From Sphingomonas cavernae (GTDB lineage Bacteria; Pseudomonadota; Alphaproteobacteria; Sphingomonadales; Sphingomonadaceae), in assembly GCF_003590775.1 (NCBI RefSeq), contig NZ_QYUM01000003.1, positions 932,501 to 996,500 of the forward strand: a stretch of 64,000 nucleotides of DNA, written 5' to 3'. Below, one piece after another: positions 52,350 through 61,799 of the stretch. The translations under genes were made by a program, and so were the position numbers. Every line of letters starts with the position of its first letter. Position 1 is the first letter of the stretch. Below the pieces are notes generated by a model. That model was not told where the DNA came from. It worked only from the letters and a program-made list of their open reading frames with translations, and did no database searches.

Positions 52350-53924
52350 TCAACTCCCGGGCTGGATATACGGCACGCGCGCGAACAGCTCGCGTTCCCA
52401 TTGGCGCGGGTCGTTCATGGCGCGCGTCTGCCTGTCGAAAACCATCGTCGTGCGTTGGGGCAGTGTGTAGCCGGGCCAGTCGGGCAGATCGGCATGAGCG
52501 GGGCTTCCGGCGCGTGCGAGTGCGGCGAAGGCGCGCATCATCTGTTCGCTCACCCGCTGCGCATCGGCACCCGTTCCCGTCAGCGATCCTTCGGCGTCGA
52601 GCGTGCCGAACACCAGCGGAATGTCGTGCGTGTGCGGCGCGCCACGCTCCGGGCGGACGGGCGATGGGAAGTCGAGTTGATAGACCCAGGTCGCGCGGGC
52701 TCCTGCGCGCGCGCGGGCATCGGCCTCCTCAACCTGGCCGCGCCAGCTTCGCCCGGCCGTCGTCGCTGCATAGAAGATGTCGGCGGGCGAATAGCGCGGA
52801 TAGCGCTCGCGGAATTCGGCGACGACCCATTCGGGAAGTATGTCGATCTTCAGTTCGGGTGCGATCCGGTCCGCCAGATTATCCCAGTCGATCCCGACGA
52901 TCCTCGGATGATCGGGCCCGAAAAAGCCGCGCGTCTCGTCGTGCGTGTTGCCGAGGATCATCGGGATCGCGTTGGACTGCGGATTGGGATCAGGCCAGAA
53001 GGGATGGCGCGTCAGCCATTTCATGTCGAGCACCGGGCCCATATAGACACCACCGCCAAGCACCGGATCGGTTGCTTCGAGCGCCTCTACAAGCCGCTCG
53101 GTGGGCAGTTCGAGCAGCGCGTCGAGGTTCGTCTCGGCCACGCCGAGTGCGGCCAGATAAGCGCGGGTGCGCGCGGTGGCGTTGAGCGGTCCCGATGCGG
53201 TCACCTGCTGTCCGCTCATCGTGGCCGCACTGTGGAACAGCCCCTTGGCGGCGGGCATTCCCATCATCGTCGCGATCTTGGCGCCGCCGCCCGACTGGCC
53301 GAACACCATCACGCGCCCCGGATCGCCGCCGAATGCCGCGATATTGTCGCGCACCCATTGCAGCGCGAGGATGAGATCGAGCTGGCCGACATTGCCGCTA
53401 TCGGCAAAACGGGGGTCCAGCCGCGAGAGATACAGGTAGCCGAGCGCGTTCAACCGGTGATTGATCGTGACCACCACCGCGTCGCCGCGCGCCGCCAGGT
53501 GATGCCCGTAGTTGAGCGGGTCGATCACGCTACCCGTCGAATAGGCGCCGCCATGGATATAGACCATCACCGGACGTCTGGCGCGCGGATCGGTCTCGGG
53601 CGTCCAGATATTGAGGAACAGGCAGTCCTCGCTCGTCCTCGCATAGCGATCGCCCTTTTGCGGGCACGATGCAGCGAATTCGACGGCCTGTTGGATGGAG
53701 TGCGTGGCCTTGGGCGCGGCGGCTGCGCGGAAGCGGTGCTGGCGCGTGTCCTCGCCATAACGAATCCCGCGAAAGACCTTTACGCCGTGCTCGCTGAGCC
53801 CGGCATACCGGCCGCCAGCAGCGCGCACATCGGCCGAGGGTTTTGCGGACAATATGGCAGGCGCGACGCCGAACGCGAGCCCGCCCGCGAGCGCCGCGCG
53901 GCGTGTCAGCCTAGCGGCGAACAT
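52350..53924 (-). CDS. Type-B carboxylesterase, Tat-signal
   Basis: A 524-residue esterase of the cholinesterase-like type B family. The twin-arginine signal is ARLTRRAALAGGLAFGVAPA. The family motifs are EDCLFLNIWTPE, the oxyanion GGAYSTGSV, the nucleophile elbow MVFGQSGGGAKIA, an acid residue late in the sequence, and a histidine near HTHDIPLVFG. It overlaps the kdgK stop by 14 bases as the last gene of the uxaC operon. It may remove ester groups from pectin or hemicellulose, an inference from context. The gene ends 79 bases from the hairpin at 52225-52271. Confidence 0.87.
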   Translation of the reverse strand: MFAARLTRRAALAGGLAFGVAPAILSAKPSADVRAAGGRYAGLSEHGVKVFRGIRYGEDTRQHRFRAAAAPKATHSIQQAVEFAASCPQKGDRYARTSEDCLFLNIWTPETDPRARRPVMVYIHGGAYSTGSVIDPLNYGHHLAARGDAVVVTINHRLNALGYLYLSRLDPRFADSGNVGQLDLILALQWVRDNIAAFGGDPGRVMVFGQSGGGAKIATMMGMPAAKGLFHSAATMSGQQVTASGPLNATARTRAYLAALGVAETNLDALLELPTERLVEALEATDPVLGGGVYMGPVLDMKWLTRHPFWPDPNPQSNAIPMILGNTHDETRGFFGPDHPRIVGIDWDNLADRIAPELKIDILPEWVVAEFRERYPRYSPADIFYAATTAGRSWRGQVEEADARARAGARATWVYQLDFPSPVRPERGAPHTHDIPLVFGTLDAEGSLTGTGADAQRVSEQMMRAFAALARAGSPAHADLPDWPGYTLPQRTTMVFDRQTRAMNDPRQWERELFARVPYIQPGS

Positions 53925-54921
53925 CCAGTTCGCCCGACAGGAAGGCTTCGATATCAGCGCGGCCGAACAGGCTGGCGTCGCCGGGCAGCGAGTGCTTCAG
54001 GCAGGTAAGTGCGAGTCCCGAGCGCACCGTCCAGTCCGCGTCTGCGCCGATATGCAGACCGTGGAGCACACCTGCGGCGAAGGCGTCGCCCGCGCCGATC
54101 CGGTCGACGATTCCGGCGACGACGACCTCGTCGGTCTGATGCGCGCCCTCGCGCGTGTCGATCCGCGCGGCGATGCGGTGCCGGTCGGCGTCATCGACAT
54201 GACGCGCCGTGGACGCGATCAGTTTGAGCCTTGGGAAGGCCGCAAAGGCGGCTTCGGCAGCTTCTCGCCGCCGTTCCGGGCCGTCACCGTGGAAGGTGTC
54301 GCCAAGCAGCAGCGATACGTCGCGGTGGTTGCCGAACAGCACGTCGGCATGGTCGACAAGTTTGGTCAGGACCGCCTTCGGATCGCTGTCCCAGCTTTCC
54401 CACAGACGCGCACGATAGTTGCCGTCGAAGGACACAGGCACGCCAAGCGCCGAAGCCGTTTCGGCGGCTGCAATCGCGGCGGCTGCCGTCGCGGGGCCGA
54501 GCGCGGGCGTGATGCCCGAGAGATGCAACCGGCTTGCGCCGTTCAGCAGCGCGGGCCAGTCGAAGACGCCCGCGGGCGCTTCGGCGAAGCTTGAATGCGC
54601 GCGGTCATAGACGACCTCCGAGGCGCGCAAGCCCGCGCCGGGCGTCAGGAAATACAGTCCCATCCGCCCATCGCGTCGCTGCACCGCGCTGCAATCGACG
54701 CCGTGCCCGCGCAGCGCATCGATCGCCGCCTGGCCAAGCGGATTGTCGGGCGCCGCGCTCACCATCTTCGTGTCGTGACCGAGCCGCGCGAGCCCCACCG
54801 CGACATTCGCTTCCGCGCCGCCGACATGTACGTCGAGCCTGCCCGACTGGAGCAGCAGCTCGCGCCCCGGCGCGGTCAGCCGCAAGAGCAGCTCTCCGAA
54901 GAAGACGATGCGACCAGCCAA
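53911..54921 (-). CDS. kdgK: 2-keto-3-deoxygluconate kinase
   Basis: A PfkB-family sugar kinase of 336 residues that phosphorylates 2-keto-3-deoxygluconate to KDPG. Motifs: IVFFGELLLRLTAPGRELLL (family start), GGAEANVAVGLARLGHD, and the second PfkB signature DRIGAGDAFAAGVLHGL with the catalytic Asp in GAGDAF. The start is TTG at 54921, right after GGGGGATCGC; no ATG lies nearby, and the longer frame to 55173 is inside kduD in another phase. Between kduD and the carboxylesterase in a minus-strand operon. Confidence 0.88.
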   Translation of the reverse strand: MAGRIVFFGELLLRLTAPGRELLLQSGRLDVHVGGAEANVAVGLARLGHDTKMVSAAPDNPLGQAAIDALRGHGVDCSAVQRRDGRMGLYFLTPGAGLRASEVVYDRAHSSFAEAPAGVFDWPALLNGASRLHLSGITPALGPATAAAAIAAAETASALGVPVSFDGNYRARLWESWDSDPKAVLTKLVDHADVLFGNHRDVSLLLGDTFHGDGPERRREAAEAAFAAFPRLKLIASTARHVDDADRHRIAARIDTREGAHQTDEVVVAGIVDRIGAGDAFAAGVLHGLHIGADADWTVRSGLALTCLKHSLPGDASLFGRADIEAFLSGELDVRR

Positions 54922-54935
54922 GCGATCCCCCTTTA

Positions 54936-55691
54936 TCAGCGTGCGAGCCAGCCGCCGTCTACAGCCAGGATATGGCCTTGAACATAGTCCGCGGCGGAGG
55001 ATGCAAGGAATACGGCCGCGCCCCCCAGATCCTTGGGCCGGCCCCAACGGCCCGCCGGGATACGCTCCATGATCTGGCGGTTGCGCGTCTCGTCGTCCTG
55101 CAGCGCTGCCGTATTGTTCGTGGCAATATAGCCCGGCGCGATCGCGTTGACGTTGATGCCCTCTGCCGCCCATTCATTGGCGAGCAGCTTGGTGAGCCCG
55201 CCGATCCCGCTTTTCGACGCGGTGTAGCTAGGCACGCGTATCCCGCCCTGAAAGGTCAGCATCGAGGCGATGTTGATGATCTTGCCGCCGCCGTTCGGGA
55301 TCATGTGCCGCGCGGCCGCTTGGGCCAGAAAGAACACCGATTTGAGGTTGGTGTCGATCACCGCATCCCAGTCTTCTTCGGTGAAGTCGATGCTGTCGGC
55401 GCGGCGGATGATCCCCGCATTGTTAACGAGAATGTCGAGGCGGCCGAGCTTGTCGACCGTCTCTTTCACGATGCGATCGGCGGGCTCGATCGTCGACAGA
55501 TCGGCGCTGATGATCTCGGCGCACCGCCCCATCGAACGTGCCTTGGTGACGGTCTCTTCGGCGGCGGAGCGCCCCACCGCCGCAATGTCCGCGCCCGCCG
55601 CGGCGAGCGCCAGCGCAATGCCCTGGCCGATACCCGTATTGGCGCCCGTGACGACCGCCACCTTGCCCGAAAGATCGAAGAGACTGTTCAT
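54936..55691 (-). CDS. kduD: 2-dehydro-3-deoxy-D-gluconate 5-dehydrogenase KduD
   Basis: A short-chain dehydrogenase that reduces 2,5-diketo-3-deoxygluconate to 2-keto-3-deoxygluconate. The 251 residues show the NAD-binding VVTGANTGIGQGIALALA, the NNAG motif, and the catalytic Ser-Tyr-Lys (MLTFQG preceded by NIAS; YTASKSG). The C-terminal AVFLASSAADYVQGHILAVDGG is usual for the family. ATG 55691 begins MNSLFDLSGK; ATG 55706 is a possible alternative five codons upstream, close to a repeat edge. The gene is between kduI and kdgK. Confidence 0.93.
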   Translation of the reverse strand: MNSLFDLSGKVAVVTGANTGIGQGIALALAAAGADIAAVGRSAAEETVTKARSMGRCAEIISADLSTIEPADRIVKETVDKLGRLDILVNNAGIIRRADSIDFTEEDWDAVIDTNLKSVFFLAQAAARHMIPNGGGKIINIASMLTFQGGIRVPSYTASKSGIGGLTKLLANEWAAEGINVNAIAPGYIATNNTAALQDDETRNRQIMERIPAGRWGRPKDLGGAAVFLASSAADYVQGHILAVDGGWLAR

Positions 55692-55707
55692 GGGTTCATT
55701 CTTCATT

Positions 55708-55781
55708 CCGTTCGTCCCGAGCGAAGTCGAGGGACTTTGTAATCGCGCTGACGTGTCTCGACTTCGCTCGACACGAACGGG
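55708..55781. repeat. Dispersed palindromic repeat, copy 2
   Basis: Starts CCGTTCGTCCCGAGCGAAG and ends GCTCGACACGAACGGG. The sequence is related to 9163-9238 in inverse orientation, showing that the family is spread through the genome. It separates kduI from kduD inside the operon, so it would be transcribed. Confidence 0.8.
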
Positions 55782-55795
55782 TTATGATGGTTCGA

Positions 55796-56635
55796 TTACT
55801 GCAACTGGCAGATGTCGAGGACATTCATGTCGGTATAGTCCTGATTCTCGCCCGCCATCGCCCAGATAAACGCGTACGCTTTGGTGCCCGAACCCATATG
55901 GATCGACCAGGGCGGCGAGATGACTGCCTCCTCGTTGCCCATCACGATATGCCGCATCGCCTCGCCCTCGCCCATATAGTGGAAGACGCGGTCATTGGGG
56001 CCTTCGAGTTCGAAGTAGAAATAGATCTCGCTGCGCCGCTCGTGAATGTGCGGGGGCATGGTGTTCCAGACGCTGCCGGGCTTGAGTACGGTCAGTCCCA
56101 TGACGAGCTGCGCGCTGTCGCACACACCCGGGATGACGAGCTGGAAGATCGTGCGCTCATTCGATTCTTCGAGGCTGCCGCGCTCGAGCGCATTGGCGTC
56201 GGCGATCGAGAGTTTGCGCGTGGTGAAGGCTTTATGCGCGGGGCAGGAGGCGAGATAGAAGCGTGCGCCTTCGCCCGAAAACAGCACCTCCTTCGCGCCC
56301 ATCGTCACATACAGGCAGTCCTTGTTGCCAAGCACGAAGGTTTCGCCGTCGACGGTGACCGTACCCTCGACCGAGCCGACGTTGACCACCGCAAGCTCGC
56401 GGCGCTCAAGGAAGGGGTGGCCGGCTGCCGAGGGCGGCTCGGTCTGGTCGGGCAGCTTCACGGCGGCGCTGGTAACGTGGACACCGCCGATCACGAAGCG
56501 ATCGGCATGGGTGTAGTTCAGCACGCACTCGCCCGCGCGAAAAAGGTTCGAGATCAGATACCGATCGCGAAGTTCTTCGTTGGAGACGCACTCCATCATG
56601 TCGGGGTGCGTGGCATAATAGGTGCGATCGAACAT
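55796..56635 (-). CDS. kduI: 5-dehydro-4-deoxy-D-glucuronate isomerase
   Basis: KduI converts 5-keto-4-deoxyuronate, from unsaturated uronates, to 2,5-diketo-3-deoxygluconate. The 279-residue protein matches the cupin-like KduI family: [30 protein letters not shown], the zinc-site segment [18 protein letters not shown], and [19 protein letters not shown]. All family motifs look intact. It sits 24 bases after uxaC and before kduD, so the unsaturated branch and the galacturonate branch are co-transcribed. Confidence 0.95.
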   Translation of the reverse strand: MFDRTYYATHPDMMECVSNEELRDRYLISNLFRAGECVLNYTHADRFVIGGVHVTSAAVKLPDQTEPPSAAGHPFLERRELAVVNVGSVEGTVTVDGETFVLGNKDCLYVTMGAKEVLFSGEGARFYLASCPAHKAFTTRKLSIADANALERGSLEESNERTIFQLVIPGVCDSAQLVMGLTVLKPGSVWNTMPPHIHERRSEIYFYFELEGPNDRVFHYMGEGEAMRHIVMGNEEAVISPPWSIHMGSGTKAYAFIWAMAGENQDYTDMNVLDICQLQ

Positions 56636-56659
56636 CGTCTACTCCGTTAAGCAATTTAT

Positions 56660-58108
56660 TCAGGCTGCCGCGGCAACCGGGGGGAATTCGGGATCGTCGA
56701 GCTTATAGGCCTTCTTCACCAGCCCATAGGCCAATTCCTGCGCCAGTTCCGCGGCCTCCCATTCGGCCAGCCGGTGCTCGGCGACGAGGCGGGCGAGGAA
56801 GGCGCAATCGACGCGGCGCGCGACGTCGTGGCGCGCGGGGATCGAGAGGAAGGCGCGCGTGTCGTCGTTGAAACCGACGGTGTTGTAGAAGCCGGCGGTC
56901 TCGGTGGTCATCTCGCGGAAGCGGCGCATCCCTTCGGGGCTGTCATGGAACCACCAGGAAGGGCCGAGTTTCAGGCAAGGATAATGCCCGGCAAGCGGTG
57001 CGAGTTCACGCGCATAGGTCGATTCATCGAGCGTGAACAATATGATCGAAAGCCGCGTTTCGGTGCCAAAACGGTCGAGCAGGGGCTTCAGCGCATGGAC
57101 ATAGTCAGTGCGCGTCGGAATGTCGGCGCCCTTGTCTCGTCCATGGCTTTCGAACAGCACGCGATTGTGATTGCGGCATGATCCCGCATGGATCTGCATC
57201 ACCATGCCGTCCTCGACGCTCATCGCGGCGAATTCTGTCAGCATCTGCGCGCGGAACAGTTCGGCGTCGGCGGGCGTCCAGTTGCCGGTTGCGATCTGAC
57301 GGAATAGCCGCTCTGCCTCGCCGGCCGAAAGATTGGCGGTGGCGGCGGTGGGGTGGCCATGGTCGGTCGCCGTGGCACCCGCCGCGCGGAAATCGGCGCG
57401 GCGCTTGCGATGCGCCGCCAGATAGCCGCGCCAGTCATAGACGTCTTCGCCGCTCAATTCGGCAAAGCGCGCCATCGCGACCGCGAAGTCGTGATGCTCG
57501 GGATCGACCACTGCATCGGGGCGGTAGGTGGTGACGATCCGGCCCCGCCAGCCCGAGGCGCGGATTGCGGCGTGATGGTCGAGGGGCTCGTGCGCGCCCT
57601 CGGTCGTTGCGAGCAACTCGATCCCGAAACGGTCGAAGAGCGCACGGGGGCGAAAGGCTGGAGTCGCCAGCGCCGCTCCGATCGCATCGAAATACGCGTC
57701 GGCGGTGTCGGCGGACAGCGCCGTGTCGAAACCGAAGACCTCTGCGAAAACATGATCGAGCCAGATGCGCGAAGGCGTGCCGCGAAAGAGGTGGTAGTGC
57801 GCAGAAAACAGCCGCCATGCCTCGCGAGGATCGGTCGCAGGCACCCCGTTGCGGTCGGGAACCCCGAGCGCGTCCAGTGTGACACCCTGACTGTAGAGCA
57901 TGCGGTAAAGATAGTGGTCGGGCGCGAGCAGCAATTCGGTCGCATTGGTCCAGGGCGCGTCGCTCGCGAACCAGGCGGGATCGGTATGGCCGTGCGGGCT
58001 GATGATGGGGAGGGCCGCCACCTCGCGGTAAAGCGCGCGCGCAATGTCCCGCGTGCGTGCATCTGCCGGAAACAGGCGATCCTCATTCAATTTCAGCGGC
58101 CTTGTCAT
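56660..58108 (-). CDS. uxaC: Uronate isomerase
   Basis: UxaC interconverts galacturonate and tagaturonate, or glucuronate and fructuronate. The 482-residue TIM-barrel protein starts with LNEDRLFPADARTRDIARAL and the metal-binding ISPHGHTDPAWF, followed by TLDALGVPDRNG and the family signature AGSCRNHNRVLFESHGRDK. C-terminal residues VGFNDDTRAFLSIPARHDVA match the family. First gene of the kduI-kduD-kdgK-carboxylesterase operon, 41 bases after operator site 3. Confidence 0.95.
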   Translation of the reverse strand: MTRPLKLNEDRLFPADARTRDIARALYREVAALPIISPHGHTDPAWFASDAPWTNATELLLAPDHYLYRMLYSQGVTLDALGVPDRNGVPATDPREAWRLFSAHYHLFRGTPSRIWLDHVFAEVFGFDTALSADTADAYFDAIGAALATPAFRPRALFDRFGIELLATTEGAHEPLDHHAAIRASGWRGRIVTTYRPDAVVDPEHHDFAVAMARFAELSGEDVYDWRGYLAAHRKRRADFRAAGATATDHGHPTAATANLSAGEAERLFRQIATGNWTPADAELFRAQMLTEFAAMSVEDGMVMQIHAGSCRNHNRVLFESHGRDKGADIPTRTDYVHALKPLLDRFGTETRLSIILFTLDESTYARELAPLAGHYPCLKLGPSWWFHDSPEGMRRFREMTTETAGFYNTVGFNDDTRAFLSIPARHDVARRVDCAFLARLVAEHRLAEWEAAELAQELAYGLVKKAYKLDDPEFPPVAAAA

Positions 58109-58148
58109 CGCTCTCCCGAGTCCCTTGGTGCGGACTTGATGGGTTATT

Positions 58149-58162
58149 GGTAACCGGTGTCA
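58149..58162. promoter_or_regulatory. LacI-type operator site 3 (uxaC operon)
   Basis: GGTAACCGGTGTCA, an exact reverse complement of the consensus, lies 41 bases upstream of the uxaC start and downstream of the lacI-type gene. Confidence 0.8.
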
Positions 58163-58203
58163 GAAAATTGTTCAAGGCGGAAAGCCCGGCTATTGCCCGG
58201 CGT

Positions 58204-59250
58204 TCAATCGACTTTGGGCGGAGGCGCCACCGACGCGCGCCGGATCAGCGACGAAAGGAAAATCGCGGGCTCCGCGGCTGCGTTGCCCTGGCCGGTCGCA
58301 TCGCCGACGAGCTTCAGCGCCGCCGACCGCGCCATCGCAGCAATCGGCCAGCGGACGGTGGTGAGCGGTGGCCAGATATGCGCCGCGATCGGATTGTCGT
58401 CGAAGCCGATCACAGACAGATCGCGTGGAACCTCGAGCCCTCGCTGGCGTGCGGCATGGATCACGCCCGCCGCCATCTCATCGTTCGATGCAAAGATCGC
58501 GGTGGGGCGGGGGAGGTGGTCGAGCAGCCGGTCGCCCGCGGCAAGCCCCGATTCAAAGGTGTAGTTGCCGTCAGCGGTCAGGCTGGCCGGAAGCGCGATC
58601 CCGGCGGCGGCAATGGCGTCCTCGAAACCCTGGCGTCGTTCCCGCGCAGAGCGGAAACCGTGCGGGCCAAGCACCAGCCCGATGCGCCGGTGCCCCGTCT
58701 CGATCAGATATTGGGTCGCCGCACGCACCGCCTCGCGGTCGTTGGACGCGACCATATGCTCGGACGCGTCAAGTTCGGCCGAACCCATGCGCACGTAGTG
58801 GCAGCCGATTTCATCGCACAATGCTGCGAGCTCGTCGTTCTCCGAGATCGGCGGCATCAGCATCACCCCGAACAGCCGCTGGCGCTCGAGGAAGCGGCGT
58901 ATGTCGTCGAGCATCGTCGGTGAGCCGCGATTGACGGGGTGAATGACGAGTTCGAACTCTGTTTCGCGCAGCGTCTCCAAAATGCCCTGTTGCACGCTGA
59001 GCACGGTCTGCGCGGTCGGGTTGTCGTGGACCAGGCCGATCAGGAAATTGCGCCTCAGCGCCAGCGCGCGTGCTTGCGGATTGGGGATGTAGCCGAGATC
59101 GTCGATCACACCGAGCACGCGTTTGCGCGTATCGTCGTTGAGCAACGGCGAGTGGTTGATGACTCGGCTGACGGTCTTTTTGGAAACCCCGGCAAGCCGG
59201 GCGACATCGTTGATCGTCGGTTGAGCGCTTTTTTTCATGGGCAATTGCAT
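58204..59250 (-). CDS. LacI-family transcription regulator of the pectin/uronate genes
   Basis: A 348-residue repressor. The N-terminal helix-turn-helix is typical: TINDVARLAGVSKKTVSRVI, followed by the hinge NPQARALALRR. The effector domain is of the periplasmic-binding-protein type (LFGVMLMPPISENDELAAL; RRIGLVLGPHGFRSARERRQG; AIFASNDEMAAGVIHAARQR; SVIGFDDNPIAAHIWPPLTT). Located between the uxaC operon and uxaA, it is the best candidate for binding the five TGACACCGGTTACC sites. The likely inducer is a uronate or KDG, inferred. ATG 59250 (MQLPMKKSAQ) is chosen; ATG 59238 is the alternative. The longer frame to 59319 covers operator 4. Confidence 0.93.
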   Translation of the reverse strand: MQLPMKKSAQPTINDVARLAGVSKKTVSRVINHSPLLNDDTRKRVLGVIDDLGYIPNPQARALALRRNFLIGLVHDNPTAQTVLSVQQGILETLRETEFELVIHPVNRGSPTMLDDIRRFLERQRLFGVMLMPPISENDELAALCDEIGCHYVRMGSAELDASEHMVASNDREAVRAATQYLIETGHRRIGLVLGPHGFRSARERRQGFEDAIAAAGIALPASLTADGNYTFESGLAAGDRLLDHLPRPTAIFASNDEMAAGVIHAARQRGLEVPRDLSVIGFDDNPIAAHIWPPLTTVRWPIAAMARSAALKLVGDATGQGNAAAEPAIFLSSLIRRASVAPPPKVD

Positions 59251-59303
59251 AGCTGTTCGTCCCGTTCGCGCCAATCGCCCCTGACGGGAATTGCGTCGTG
59301 CAC

Positions 59304-59317
59304 TGACACCGGTTACC
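59304..59317. promoter_or_regulatory. LacI-type operator site 4 (lacI-type gene and uxaA)
   Basis: TGACACCGGTTACC, a full match to the consensus, lies between the divergent regulator gene (54 bases upstream of its start) and uxaA (26 bases upstream of its start), so it may control both. Confidence 0.8.
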
Positions 59318-59342
59318 AAAGAAGCAAGGAAAGGATCAAGTC

Positions 59343-60833
59343 GTGACCGAATCTGCGATCATCAGGATCACCCCGGAGGACAGCGTCGGGACGACCTTGC
59401 GGGCCGTTGCGGTCGGCGAAACGCTGAGCGTCGGGGATGCAACGCTGATCGCTGCAGAGGCCGTGCCCGCGGGACACAAGATCGCGCTGCGGTCGATTCG
59501 ATCGGGTGATCCGGTGATCAAGTTCGGCTTTCCGATCGGCACCGCGTCTTCGGCGATTTCGGCGGGCGCGCATGTGCACAGCCACAATCTGGCGACAGCG
59601 CTCGCGGGCACGCAAGGCTATCGCTACATGCCCGATCCGTTTCCGTTGACGAAGCGCGATCAGCCACAGCGAAATTTCGAGGGCTATTTGCGCGCCGATG
59701 GCCGCGCGGCGACGCGCAACGAGATCTGGGTGTTGCCGACCGTCGGATGCGTGGCCCGCACGGCCGAGAAGATCGCGGCGAGCGCACATGCGCGCCATCG
59801 CGGTACGGTCGACGGCGTCTATGCCTTCAAGCATCCTTTTGGCTGCTCGCAGCTTGGCGATGATCTCGGGGCGACGCGCACGGTGCTGGCCGGGCTAGCC
59901 AGCAATCCGAACGCCGCCGGTGTCCTGATCGTGGGGCTGGGGTGCGAATCCAATCAGACGTCAGCGCTTCTGGAGACGATCGCGCCCGAAATCCGGCGCA
60001 ATATCCGCGTGCTGGGCGCGCAGCAGGCAGGCGACGAGGTGGCCGATGGTGTGGCGTTGGTCGACGCGCTTGTCGCCAGTGCCTCTTTTGCAAGGCGGAC
60101 GACGATCGCACTCGACAAGCTCGTCATAGGTGTGAAATGCGGCGGGTCCGACGGCTATAGCGGGCTGACCGCCAATCCGCTGGTGGGACGAATCAGCGAC
60201 GCCGTGACCGATGCCGGGGGCACCGCGATTCTGACCGAAATACCCGAAATATTCGGGGCGGAGGAACTGCTCATGCGCCGTGCCGCCGATGAGCATGTGT
60301 TCGACGCCACGGTGGCGCTTGTGAACAGTTTCAAGCGCTATTTCATCGGGCACGGCGAGCCTGTTTCGGAAAATCCGTCGCCGGGGAATATCGCGGGCGG
60401 AATCACGACGCTTGAGGAAAAATCGCTGGGGGCGGTGCAAAAGGCCGGCCATGCACGCGTCACCGATGTGCGATTATATGGCGAGCGCGTGCGGCACCCC
60501 GGACTCACTCTGCTTGAGGCGCCGGGCAACGATGCGGTCTCTTCGACCGCGCTCGCGGCGGCGGGTGCAACATTGATCCTGTTCACCACCGGCCGGGGAA
60601 CACCGCTCGGTTTTCCTGTGCCGACGATCAAGATCGCATCCAATAGCGAACTTGCGGCGCGCAAGCCCGGCTGGATAGACTTTGATGCGGGAAGCGCGCT
60701 CACCCATGGTTTCAACGCTGCGACGGACGCGCTTTTGGATGTAGTGCTGGCGACAGCGTCGGGAACGCCGACCGCAGCCGAACGCAATGACGAGCGCGAG
60801 ATAGCCCTGTGGAAGCGGGGAGTAACCTTGTGA
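59343..60833 (+). CDS. uxaA: Altronate dehydratase
   Basis: UxaA dehydrates D-altronate to 2-keto-3-deoxygluconate. The 496-residue protein has the N-terminal SAF domain (AEAVPAGHKIALRSIRSGDP; HVHSHNLATAL) and the C-terminal GD-AH domain (VGCVARTAEKIAASAHARHR; FGCSQLGDDLGATRTVLAG; GLGCESNQTSALLETIAPE). The iron-binding KCGGSDGYSGLTANP motif is present. It starts with GTG at 59343, 92 bases from the regulator start. The reductase that produces altronate (UxaB) is not in the window. Confidence 0.95.
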   Translation: MTESAIIRITPEDSVGTTLRAVAVGETLSVGDATLIAAEAVPAGHKIALRSIRSGDPVIKFGFPIGTASSAISAGAHVHSHNLATALAGTQGYRYMPDPFPLTKRDQPQRNFEGYLRADGRAATRNEIWVLPTVGCVARTAEKIAASAHARHRGTVDGVYAFKHPFGCSQLGDDLGATRTVLAGLASNPNAAGVLIVGLGCESNQTSALLETIAPEIRRNIRVLGAQQAGDEVADGVALVDALVASASFARRTTIALDKLVIGVKCGGSDGYSGLTANPLVGRISDAVTDAGGTAILTEIPEIFGAEELLMRRAADEHVFDATVALVNSFKRYFIGHGEPVSENPSPGNIAGGITTLEEKSLGAVQKAGHARVTDVRLYGERVRHPGLTLLEAPGNDAVSSTALAAAGATLILFTTGRGTPLGFPVPTIKIASNSELAARKPGWIDFDAGSALTHGFNAATDALLDVVLATASGTPTAAERNDEREIALWKRGVTL

Positions 60834-60862
60834 GCGGAGCTCTTCCGAGCACCGCTGTCTAG

Positions 60863-61717
60863 TCACTCTTCAATGTCGATGTCGGCGGTGAGCACGACGG
60901 GCTTGCCCCGTGGAAGGTTGACCGGCGTCGCTCCCGGCCAGACGCAATTCTGCATGCTTTTTTCGCGACGCAGGATCCAGGCGGTGATGGGCTTGCCGTT
61001 CACCGCGCACCGCATGACGACGGCGCGGGGGAGAGAGGCGGGAGCGGAATCCCAGCTAAACCGCATCTCCTGACCCGCCGGCACCGCCTGCCGCCGTGCT
61101 TCGACCGGTTTGCCAAGGCTTTCGAAGCGGAGTCGTTCGGCATCGCGCAGCCTGAGCGAGATCCCGCCATAACCCTTGTCGTCCGCACTGCCGCCAAGCG
61201 CCAGGCCGTCGACGAGCGGAACCAGCGTCAGGCGAAGGCTCAGTCCGTTTTCGCTTATGCGGATATCGGCGCTTTCGCGCAGCACTGCGCGGCCGGCCAC
61301 GATCCAATCGGTCGTCATCGTGCCGCGTGCGCCGTGATCCGTCACCTTGCTCGAAACGGGTTTGAAGGTCATCCCCGTCAAAAGCCAGCCGTCAGCGCTT
61401 TGCGCGCCGTCGAGCACAATCTGATGCCATGCCCAGAAAAATCCGCGATGATGGATGTGATCCTCGGGATAGAGTTCGGTCAGAACCGTTCCCCTCGCGC
61501 TGAGCAGCGGATGCACGAAGGCGGCGGGCGGCGTCGCTCCGGCAGCCGTCAGCTTCGGATCGGGCGCTGCAAGCGGCACGAGTTGCGCCACGCGCCGGCC
61601 TTCACGCTGCAGCCACAATCCATCCCGCGGTGCGGCCGGTGGCGACGTGCCCGCGCATGCGGAGAGGAGGAGAGTGCCCAATGCCGCCATGCCGGACAGC
61701 CACGAAACAGGCTTCAT
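60863..61717 (-). CDS. PmoA-family (DUF6807) lipoprotein
   Basis: A 284-residue lipoprotein with lipobox LLSAC at residue 17-21. The mature part resembles the PmoA/DUF6807 family: LTELYPEDHIHHRGFFWAWH, GGISLRLRDAERLRFE, and the C-terminal CVWPGATPVNLPRGKPVVLT. The IHHRGFF motif is the family's hallmark. These proteins occur in polysaccharide loci and their role is unclear. It is divergent from the hydratase across operator site 5. Confidence 0.8.
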   Translation of the reverse strand: MKPVSWLSGMAALGTLLLSACAGTSPPAAPRDGLWLQREGRRVAQLVPLAAPDPKLTAAGATPPAAFVHPLLSARGTVLTELYPEDHIHHRGFFWAWHQIVLDGAQSADGWLLTGMTFKPVSSKVTDHGARGTMTTDWIVAGRAVLRESADIRISENGLSLRLTLVPLVDGLALGGSADDKGYGGISLRLRDAERLRFESLGKPVEARRQAVPAGQEMRFSWDSAPASLPRAVVMRCAVNGKPITAWILRREKSMQNCVWPGATPVNLPRGKPVVLTADIDIEE

Positions 61718-61736
61718 CGCATTGCCTTCTTGCCAA

Positions 61737-61750
61737 TGACACCGGTTTCC
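61737..61750. promoter_or_regulatory. LacI-type operator site 5 (PmoA-family lipoprotein and hydratase-transporter)
   Basis: TGACACCGGTTTCC differs from the consensus at one base. It lies between the divergent lipoprotein gene (20 bases upstream of its start) and the hydratase gene (50 bases upstream of its start). Confidence 0.75.
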
Positions 61751-61799
61751 AATACGTCAGTTGAAAGCAATCGACAAGCAGTCAGGGGAGTAGCCGAGG

